Under the pieces are notes generated by a model. It ran no database searches and had not been told where the DNA came from. It worked only from the letters and a program-made list of their open reading frames with translations. Of a stretch of 64,000 nucleotides of DNA, positions 58,057-64,000 are shown piece after piece (the first letter of the stretch is position 1; the number at the start of each line of letters is the position of its first letter). Made by a program: the position numbers and the translations under genes. This stretch comes from VXNE01 sp965217825 (GTDB lineage: Bacteria > Pseudomonadota > Gammaproteobacteria > Pseudomonadales > Azotimanducaceae), in NCBI GenBank assembly GCA_965217825.1, contig OZ244571.1, forward strand, positions 3,968,001 to 4,032,000. Direction: 5' to 3'.

Positions 58057-58829
58057 TCATTCAACTGCGCCAGATGTGCCTGGTCGCGCGGGCGCTCGCG
58101 CCGACCATCGACAATCTCACCCACATCTTCGGCATCAAGTCCTGCTTCGTCGATCCCGGTGTCGGCAAGTGGGGTCTCGAAAACACCCTGATGCCGATCG
58201 GACGCAATTTCCTCGAGGTGGTGGCACCCGTGCAAGAGGGCACCGCCGGCGGACGCCACCTGGACCGGCGCAACGGCGACGGGGGTTACATGGTGATCAC
58301 CCAGGGCGTCGACAAGGCGACCCAACAGGCCGTGCGCCAGCGCGCGCTTGATCGCGGCGTGCGCATCGCCATCGAGTCGGAGCGCGAGACCTGGAACCTC
58401 TGCCAGTTGCATCCGCGCGACATGATCGCGTCGTTCCTTGAAATCGACTGGGATCGGCACAACGACTTCAACGGCAACTGGCAGCCTGCCGGCGGCACCG
58501 GATGGGAGGACAAGGTTGCCCAGGATGTGACAGCGGACTACCTCGCCGTGGAACTCCAGGGGCACGACCCGATCGAAATCGCCGAACTCTGGGGCCACGT
58601 CACCGATCTGCCGGTGACCCGCGACGGCGCCGTTTTGAGCATGGCCCTGAACAACGTCACCATACGCTTCGTGGAGGCGACGGATGGGCGCGGGCCGGGC
58701 TTGGGGGGCATCGATCTCGCCGTTCGCGACCGGGACAGAATCCTCGCGGCCGCGAAAGCGCGCAACTGCTACGTATCCGACGACCGCGTGGATGTCTGCG
58801 ACGTGCGTTGGACGCTCCGGGACGCCTGA
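58053..58829 (+). CDS. VOC/glyoxalase-like domain protein
   Basis: A 258-residue protein starting MIIQLRQMCLVARALAPTID, with beta-alpha-beta-beta-beta halves (NTLMPIGRNFLEVVAPVQEG; GGYMVITQGVDKATQQAV; later GIDLAVRDRDRILAAAKARN). It matches the glyoxalase-like domain group rather than a named enzyme. The ATG overlaps the stop of the enolase-superfamily gene, so it probably acts on the same compound. The longer frame upstream is a shadow of that gene. Confidence 0.8.
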   Translation: MIIQLRQMCLVARALAPTIDNLTHIFGIKSCFVDPGVGKWGLENTLMPIGRNFLEVVAPVQEGTAGGRHLDRRNGDGGYMVITQGVDKATQQAVRQRALDRGVRIAIESERETWNLCQLHPRDMIASFLEIDWDRHNDFNGNWQPAGGTGWEDKVAQDVTADYLAVELQGHDPIEIAELWGHVTDLPVTRDGAVLSMALNNVTIRFVEATDGRGPGLGGIDLAVRDRDRILAAAKARNCYVSDDRVDVCDVRWTLRDA

Positions 58830-58865
58830 CGGGCGACAGCGTCCGCTTCGGTAGCTCCGCTATCG

Positions 58866-60689
58866 CTATCGCGCGCGACCGGCGGCGCCTCCGATATCTG
58901 CGCGCCGGCGGGCGTTTTCGGTAAGGTGCTGCTTGCGAATGCGGATTGACGCCGGCGTGATCTCGACGAGTTCGTCATCGTTGATGAACTCCAGCGCCTG
59001 TTCGAGCGATAGCTCCATGGGCGCGGCGAGCAGGATGTTGTCGTCGCTGCCCGCAGCCCGGATGTTGGTGAGTTTCTTCTCTCTCAACGGGTTTACCGTA
59101 AGGTCGTTGGATCGCTTGTGGACACCCACCACCATGCCTTCGTACACCGGTGTGCCGGGCCTGACCATCAGGCGCCCGCGCGCCTGCAAACTGAACAGCG
59201 CATAGCCTACGGCCTTGCCGGTCGCCTTCGAAATCATTACGCCGGATTTGCGTCCTATGTTCAGCCCCGCGACCACGGGGCCGTAACCGGCGGAGGAAAA
59301 GGTCATGATGCCGGAACCGGATGTGAACGACGTAAACTCCGAGCGAAAACCCATGAGCGCCCGCGTGGCCAGCTTGCAGGCAAGCTGCACACGTTCGGCG
59401 CCGTCGTGCTGCAGGTCGATCAGTTCGCCCTTGCGCTCGCCCAAGGCTTCCATCAGTCGGCCCTGATGATCCACTTCGATGTCGAACGCCACAATTTCGA
59501 AGGGTTCCAGGGGTTCGCCGGCAACCATGCGCATGATCACGGTCGGCCGGGAAACGGCGCACTCGTAACCCTCTCGACGCATGGTCTCGAGCAATACCGA
59601 GAGGTGCAGTTCGCCGCGGCCGGATACCTTGAACTGATCCGGATCGTCCGTCTCCTCCACCCGCAGCGCAACGTTGTGAGAGGCTTCCCGCAGCAGTCGC
59701 TCCCTGATCTGGCGGCTGGTCAGGTACTTGCCTTCGCGTCCGGCGAACGGACCCGTGTTGGCGCGGAACGTCATGGCCAAGGTGGGTTCATCGACCGCCA
59801 ACGCAGGCAAGGCGTCCACCGAGTTGACGTCGCAAATCGTATCGGACACTCCGATGTCGTCGATGCCGGAAATGCACACGATATCGCCCGCCCCCGCCGA
59901 CGGCAGTTCGACCCGCTCGAGACCCCGGTTCGCGTGTACCGACAAGACCCGCGCGCGGCGCACGACACCTGCGGCGCTTACCACCGCCACCGGCATGCGA
60001 GGCGCTACGGAACCGCGCGATACCCGGCCGATGCCGATCACGCCGACGTAGCTCGAATAGTCCAACGTGCTGACCTGCATCTGAAACGGCCCCGCGACAT
60101 CGGTCTTGGGCGGGCGCGCCCGTTGCACCACGAGGTCGAGAAGCGGCGTCATGTCGTCCGCCATACTCGCGGGGTCAAGGCCCGCAACGCCCAACGTGGC
60201 GGAGGTGAACGCGACCGGAAAGTCGAGCTGGGCGTCGCTGGCACCAAGGCCGTCGAACAGGTCGAAGACCTCGTCCACCACCCGGTGCGGCGCCGCGGCG
60301 TCCCGATCAATCTTGTTGACCACCAGTATCGGGTCGAGGCCGGCGGCGAACGCTTTGCTGGTGACGAACCGCGTCTGCGGCATCGGACCCTCGACCGCAT
60401 CGACGACGAGCAGCACCGAGTCGACCATCGACAGAATCCGCTCCACCTCGCCGCCGAAATCCGTATGTCCCGGCGTGTCGACGATGTTGATGCGGCAGCC
60501 AGCATATTCAACGGATGTCGTCTTCGAGAGGATCGTGATGCCGCGCTCGCGCTCCAGTTCGTTGCTGTCGAGCGCGCGATCGGCGATCTCGACGCGCTCG
60601 TCGGTCGCCGTCTGCCGCAGCAGACAGTCCACCAGTGTGGTCTTGCCATGGTCAACATGGGCAATGATGGCGACGTTGCGGATTTCCAT
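58866..60689 (-). CDS. typA: Ribosome-associated GTPase TypA/BipA
   Basis: A 607-residue translational GTPase. The G domain has AHVDHGKTTLVDCLL (G1), GITILSKTT (G2), VDTPGHTDFGGEVERIL (G3) and VNKIDRDAA (G4); domains II, III and V and the C-terminal domain follow, ending with a basic tail. TypA helps 50S assembly and stress growth, especially in cold. The length is exactly typical. Its upstream region is occupied by a Fic remnant, so its promoter must lie within that. Confidence 0.97.
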   Translation of the reverse strand: MEIRNVAIIAHVDHGKTTLVDCLLRQTATDERVEIADRALDSNELERERGITILSKTTSVEYAGCRINIVDTPGHTDFGGEVERILSMVDSVLLVVDAVEGPMPQTRFVTSKAFAAGLDPILVVNKIDRDAAAPHRVVDEVFDLFDGLGASDAQLDFPVAFTSATLGVAGLDPASMADDMTPLLDLVVQRARPPKTDVAGPFQMQVSTLDYSSYVGVIGIGRVSRGSVAPRMPVAVVSAAGVVRRARVLSVHANRGLERVELPSAGAGDIVCISGIDDIGVSDTICDVNSVDALPALAVDEPTLAMTFRANTGPFAGREGKYLTSRQIRERLLREASHNVALRVEETDDPDQFKVSGRGELHLSVLLETMRREGYECAVSRPTVIMRMVAGEPLEPFEIVAFDIEVDHQGRLMEALGERKGELIDLQHDGAERVQLACKLATRALMGFRSEFTSFTSGSGIMTFSSAGYGPVVAGLNIGRKSGVMISKATGKAVGYALFSLQARGRLMVRPGTPVYEGMVVGVHKRSNDLTVNPLREKKLTNIRAAGSDDNILLAAPMELSLEQALEFINDDELVEITPASIRIRKQHLTENARRRADIGGAAGRAR

Positions 60690-60754
60690 GGAGCGTCGAG
60701 GTTGAAGGCGCCGCGCATTATGTCTGAATAAGCGCGTGAGTCCATGCGCCGAGA

Positions 60755-61144
60755 ACGGATGGCCTTTCCGTCCTGCGTCGTCGCGTCGGCGTCGTAAGGC
60801 TCCTTCAGCAGGATGCGATGAAGGTTGCGAATAAAAACTTCCGTCAATGCGTGCTCGCTACAAACCGCATCTTCGATTGCCTTGACGGCGTCGTCATGGC
60901 CCTGGATGCCAAGGTGATCCCGCATGGGCTTGCCGCGTGCCGTAAGACCATGGAGGATCAGGTTTCGGGTTTCGCCGAGAGTCATCGCATTTCCCTCGAT
61001 GGCGTTCGAGTGATAGTTCAACTCTATCCTCAGCTTTTGCCCGACTCTGCCGACCACGTCGGGGGCGCGCGGACGAAACGCGTTCAACTCGTCCTTTAGC
61101 TTGTCAACGCTTTCGAGGGCTTTGCTTCGCATTGCATTCCTCAT
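60755..61144 (-). pseudogene. Fic-family protein, N-terminal remnant
   Basis: From ATG 61144 the frame gives a Fic N-terminal region: LRIELNYHSNAIEGNAMTL (the SxxxEG inhibitory/Fic_N motif), NLILHGLTARGKPMRDHLGI and IRNLHRILLKEPYDADATTQ. After about residue 128 likeness to Fic stops; the HPFxxGNGR active-site motif is absent and typA begins 66 bp further on. Full Fic proteins AMPylate targets and have 300-400 residues, so at least the catalytic half has been lost. The open frame continues to 60149 only as a shadow of typA. Confidence 0.75.
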
Positions 61145-61279
61145 GGAGGGGCAACCAGATTTTATTCGATACTCCCTGACTTCACGCGATTTCGCGAGAG
61201 ATCACCTGCCACACCACCTGCCACACAATGCGAAGAGCATCGTTTCCCCCCGAAGGACAGCCATGTACCATCGTTACTT

Positions 61280-61384
61280 CCATGGTCGATGAGCGGGGCC
61301 GGGCCGGAGCCTTCAGCCGGGGAGCGCGAGGGGAACCCCTCGCACGAAAGAGCTGAAGCCGAAGGCGCCGCCCGTGGGGCACTT
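61280..61384 (+). repeat. Dispersed palindromic repeat, copy C (reference copy)
   Basis: In order: CCATGGTCGATGAGCGGGGC, CGGGCCGGAGCCTTCAGCCG, GGGAGC, the palindrome GCGAGGGG-AA-CCCCTCGC, ACGAAAGAGCTGAAGCCGAA, GGCGCCGCCCGTGGGGCAC. CTTCAGC and GCTGAAG pair across the central palindrome, so the unit folds as a long hairpin. It ends 24 bp before the serine hydrolase ATG. Confidence 0.72.
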
Positions 61385-61407
61385 CCATATCTCGGGGCGG
61401 GAGAACG

Positions 61408-62631
61408 ATGGCACCAGTGAATAGAGAAACGGCGGCGCAGGCAGGACTCAGCGCGGAGCGCGTGCAACGCCTTGTCGATCACCTCGAACGTCAGTACGTC
61501 GAACCGCAAAACATCGCCGGCTGCCAGGTCGCGGTTGCGCGGCGCGGCCAACTCGCGTGTTTCGCGTCGCTCGGTCTCATGGACATCGAACGCGGACGGG
61601 CCATGGCCGACAACGCCATCTTTCGCATCCACTCGATGACCAAGCCGATCACTTCGGTAGCGCTGATGCAGCTCCACGAACGGGGCATGTTTCAACTGAA
61701 CGACCCGGTTCATCGCGTGATCCCCGCCTGGCGCGAGCGGGAGGTCTACGTTTCGGGCGACGACGAGAACATCGTCACGCGTCCCGCCAAGCGCGCCATC
61801 ACCTTTCGCCACATCCTGGGCCATACGGCCGGGCTCTCCTACGGCGGAACCGACCATCCGGTGGACAAGGCCTACCGGCGGTTGGGGATCCGTCGCGGTC
61901 CCGGAGAAACATTGCAGACCTATGTCGACAAGCTCGCCGCCGCGCCCCTGTACTACGACCCCGGCGAGCGGTGGCATTATTCCTGCGCCACGGACGTCTG
62001 CGGCTACCTGGTGGAAGCGTTGTCCGGCATGCCCCTCGATCGCTATTTCGAGCAACACATCTTTGAGCCCCTGGGAATGACCGACACCGGCTTCAGCGTC
62101 CCGGAATCAAAGATCGACAAGCTGGCCGCGAGCTATGAGTGGCAACCGAACGGAACGCTCAAGTTGCTAGACGATCCGCAGACAAGTTCCCACCGCGCCC
62201 ATCCAACCTTTTTCTCCGGCGGAGGCGGACTGACAAGCACCACGCACGACTACCTGCGTTTCTGCGAGATGTTGTGCCGGGGTGGAGAACTGGACGGCGC
62301 ACGCATCCTGGGTCCACGCACGCTACGGCTGATGACGCGGAATCACCTGGCGAATGGCCGCGACATGACCGAGATGGCGGTCGGGAGGTTTTCCGAAACC
62401 CCCTACCAGGGTGTCGGCTTCGGCCTTGGTTTCGCCATGTCGCTCGACGAGGTTCGAACCGGCGGGCCCAGCGCGAGCGACTTCTACTGGGGCGGCGCCG
62501 CATCCACCATAATGTGGGTCGATCCGGTCGAACAGTTGTCCGTGGTGTTCATGACCCAGCTCATGCCTTACGGCGTCTTCAACTTCCGGGGAGAGATCAA
62601 GAACATGGTCTACGCCGCCATCGAGGACTGA
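61408..62631 (+). CDS. Serine hydrolase, beta-lactamase/class C-like family
   Basis: A 407-residue enzyme of the beta-lactamase-related serine hydrolase family. The nucleophile motif SxxK is Ser76-Met-Thr-Lys79 (FRIHSMTKP); the second-site Tyr is in WHYSCATDVCGY; the third motif lies near YWGGAASTIMWVDP. No signal peptide, so it is cytosolic, and an esterase or amidase role is likelier than beta-lactamase. The region LTSTTHDYLRFCEML is typical. It follows directly on a dispersed repeat and is followed by a nitroreductase after 53 bp. Confidence 0.9.
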   Translation: MAPVNRETAAQAGLSAERVQRLVDHLERQYVEPQNIAGCQVAVARRGQLACFASLGLMDIERGRAMADNAIFRIHSMTKPITSVALMQLHERGMFQLNDPVHRVIPAWREREVYVSGDDENIVTRPAKRAITFRHILGHTAGLSYGGTDHPVDKAYRRLGIRRGPGETLQTYVDKLAAAPLYYDPGERWHYSCATDVCGYLVEALSGMPLDRYFEQHIFEPLGMTDTGFSVPESKIDKLAASYEWQPNGTLKLLDDPQTSSHRAHPTFFSGGGGLTSTTHDYLRFCEMLCRGGELDGARILGPRTLRLMTRNHLANGRDMTEMAVGRFSETPYQGVGFGLGFAMSLDEVRTGGPSASDFYWGGAASTIMWVDPVEQLSVVFMTQLMPYGVFNFRGEIKNMVYAAIED

Positions 62632-62684
62632 CTTAAGCGCGCTTCAACCCGCCACAACGTGGCCGCAATGCATGGGAGCAAGCC

Positions 62685-63317
62685 ATGGCAAGGGAAATGG
62701 GAATCTTCGAAACGATGTACAACTGCCGCGCGATGCGCCGGCTGAAGCCGGATCCGGTGCCGGAAAGCATCCTGATCAAGATGATCGATGCCGCCAATCG
62801 GGCACCAACGGGTTCCAACCGGCAGGGCGCGCGGTGGATCATCGCGAGGGACGCGGAACAGCGGAGGAAACTGGCCGACCTGAATCGGGCGCGGGCGACC
62901 GGCTATGGTGGAGGGAACCCGACGCCGCCGGCCGCACATCCCACCGACAAGAGGGACCGCCTGGTGGCGGCAGTGCGCTGGCAAGGCGAGCACATGCAGG
63001 ACATCCCGGCGCTCGTTATCGCCTGTTACCGATTCGAAGAGTCGGTCGTCGACAGCCCGGATCTCAGGACCAGGGCCGCGGGCTCGATATGGCCGGCTGT
63101 ACAGAACCTGCTCCTGGCTGCCCGCGCGCTGGGATTGGGCGCGGCGCCCACGACGATGGGCTTGTCGAACCGCGCGGCCGTGCGCGAAGTGCTGCGACTA
63201 CCAGACGACATGGCGGCATTCTGCCTCATTCCCGTCGGCTATCCGTACGGAAACTTCGGCCCGGTCACGCGATTGCCGGTAGAAGAGACGATGCGCTGGG
63301 ACCGTTGGGAGGGGTAG
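62685..63317 (+). CDS. Nitroreductase-family protein
   Basis: A 210-residue FMN-dependent nitroreductase-like protein: NCRAMRRLKPDPVPESILIK near the start supplies the FMN-phosphate Arg pair; AANRAPTGSNRQGARWII and AAGSIWPAVQNLLLAARALG are typical, as is IPVGYP near the end. Members reduce nitro groups, quinones or other electron-poor compounds using NAD(P)H. Co-oriented with the serine hydrolase, so possibly in one operon. It ends 12 bp from the acyl-CoA ligase on the other strand. Confidence 0.9.
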   Translation: MAREMGIFETMYNCRAMRRLKPDPVPESILIKMIDAANRAPTGSNRQGARWIIARDAEQRRKLADLNRARATGYGGGNPTPPAAHPTDKRDRLVAAVRWQGEHMQDIPALVIACYRFEESVVDSPDLRTRAAGSIWPAVQNLLLAARALGLGAAPTTMGLSNRAAVREVLRLPDDMAAFCLIPVGYPYGNFGPVTRLPVEETMRWDRWEG

Positions 63318-63329
63318 CGCCAGCCACAG

Positions 63330-64000
63330 CTAGACGGCTGCCGGACCGGGAAATCGTTCCCGCAGTATCCGCTTCAGAATCTTGCCGCTCGGATTACGGG
63401 GCATGTCGTCGATGAAGACGACCTCTTTCGGCTGCTTGAAGCGCGCCAGATGCCCGTGGCAGAACTCCATCAGGTCGCTCTTCGTGAGCGCATCGTCGCG
63501 CTTTACGACGACGGCGCAAGGCGATTCGCCCCAGGTCTCGCTCGGCTGGCCGATGACTCCGGCTTCCAGAACGCCCGGGTGCGCTTCCAGGACCTTTTCA
63601 ATCTCGGCCGGATACACGTTCTCACCGCCCGAGATGATCATGTCCTTGATACGGTCTTCTATATAGACGAAACCTTCCGCATCCATGCGCGCGACATCCC
63701 CCGTGTGCAGCCAGCCATCGACGATCGTCTCGGCCGTCGCTTGCGGTTGGTTCCAGTATTCGCGCATCACGTGGTCGCCTCGGACAAGGACCTCTCCCGG
63801 GGTATCGGGTGGACACTCCGCACCCTCGGCATCCACGATCTTCACGTCCGTGTGGAAGAACGCCTTGCCGGTGGATCCGATCTTCTTCAGCGCGTTTTCG
63901 GCATCGATCAGACAAGCCGGTCCGCAACTTTCTGTCAACCCGTACACCTGATGGACTTCGATGCCGATGTCGGCGTAGGCCTGGATCAGCGACTCCGGCA
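63330..64000 (-). CDS. Acyl-CoA synthetase (AMP-forming), C-terminal part, cut by window edge
   Basis: About 223 codons of an ANL-superfamily enzyme remain; the gene begins beyond base 64000. Visible are VYGLTES (motif near the adenine pocket), GWLHTGDVARMDAEGFVYIE (ATP-binding Asp), DRIKDMIISGGENVYPAEIE (hinge and C-terminal domain) and PRNPSGKILKRILRE with the catalytic Lys. It activates a carboxylic acid to acyl-CoA through acyl-AMP, likely a fatty or aromatic acid. Convergent with the nitroreductase gene. Confidence 0.94.
   Translation of the reverse strand, partial: PESLIQAYADIGIEVHQVYGLTESCGPACLIDAENALKKIGSTGKAFFHTDVKIVDAEGAECPPDTPGEVLVRGDHVMREYWNQPQATAETIVDGWLHTGDVARMDAEGFVYIEDRIKDMIISGGENVYPAEIEKVLEAHPGVLEAGVIGQPSETWGESPCAVVVKRDDALTKSDLMEFCHGHLARFKQPKEVVFIDDMPRNPSGKILKRILRERFPGPAAV

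Overview
The window reads as chromosome of a GC-rich (by eye low-60s %) gammaproteobacterium, probably an uncultured lineage. Supporting this are a complete 13-gene complex I operon with a fused nuoCD, trpG-trpD-trpC, Tsp/Prc protease, DegQ-type protease, TypA, ClpB behind a sigma32-like promoter, DUF1244, YaaA and a bTHX ribosomal protein gene. Acyl-CoA dehydrogenases, an amidase, an enolase-superfamily enzyme, VOC proteins, a nitroreductase and an acyl-CoA ligase suggest broad use of organic acids.

Layout: 1-3310 end of a MaoC-like gene, trpGDC, a DUF1801 gene and an RRM gene. 3565-5237 an IS element with a DDE transposase. 5300-11225 (minus) acidic lipoprotein, DUF1932 dehydrogenase, amidase, bTHX, a metallo-beta-lactamase-fold protein without its metal ligands, NAD synthetase. 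11388-20604 two acyl-CoA dehydrogenases, clpB, DksA-like, degQ, VOC epimerase-like, sodium/solute symporter. 20609-23104 (minus) an internally deleted adenosine deaminase, an amidohydrolase cut off from its lipoprotein signal by a frameshift, a membrane protein. 23113-23326 a MITE-like element. 23561-27200 a tight five-gene operon (AlbA/Schlafen-type ATPase, dual-OB-like protein, two DUF488 proteins, NYN nuclease) that looks like an uncharacterised nucleic-acid-directed conflict system. 27225-37683 FMN-binding glutamate synthase-like protein, an outer-membrane-like protein, thrS behind a threonine leader-peptide attenuator, prc, FKBP, lepB, DUF1244, terC, yaaA. 37792-52678 (minus) nuoA to nuoN. 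52690-56700 repeats, small membrane proteins, a scar joining two truncated pilus/conjugation-like genes, an EamA transporter. 56794-64000 enolase-superfamily enzyme, VOC protein, typA, a Fic remnant, serine hydrolase, nitroreductase and the 3' part of an acyl-CoA ligase gene.

Two signals stand out. One is the 23.5-27.2 kb operon, in which every junction overlaps or nearly touches. The other is the thrS leader: a 27-residue peptide with two Thr-Thr pairs, alternative hairpins and a perfect intrinsic terminator ending just before the synthetase gene. A family of short palindromic repeats (at least six copies, one inside the MITE and one touching the clpB promoter) runs through the window. No tRNA, rRNA or CRISPR array was seen.
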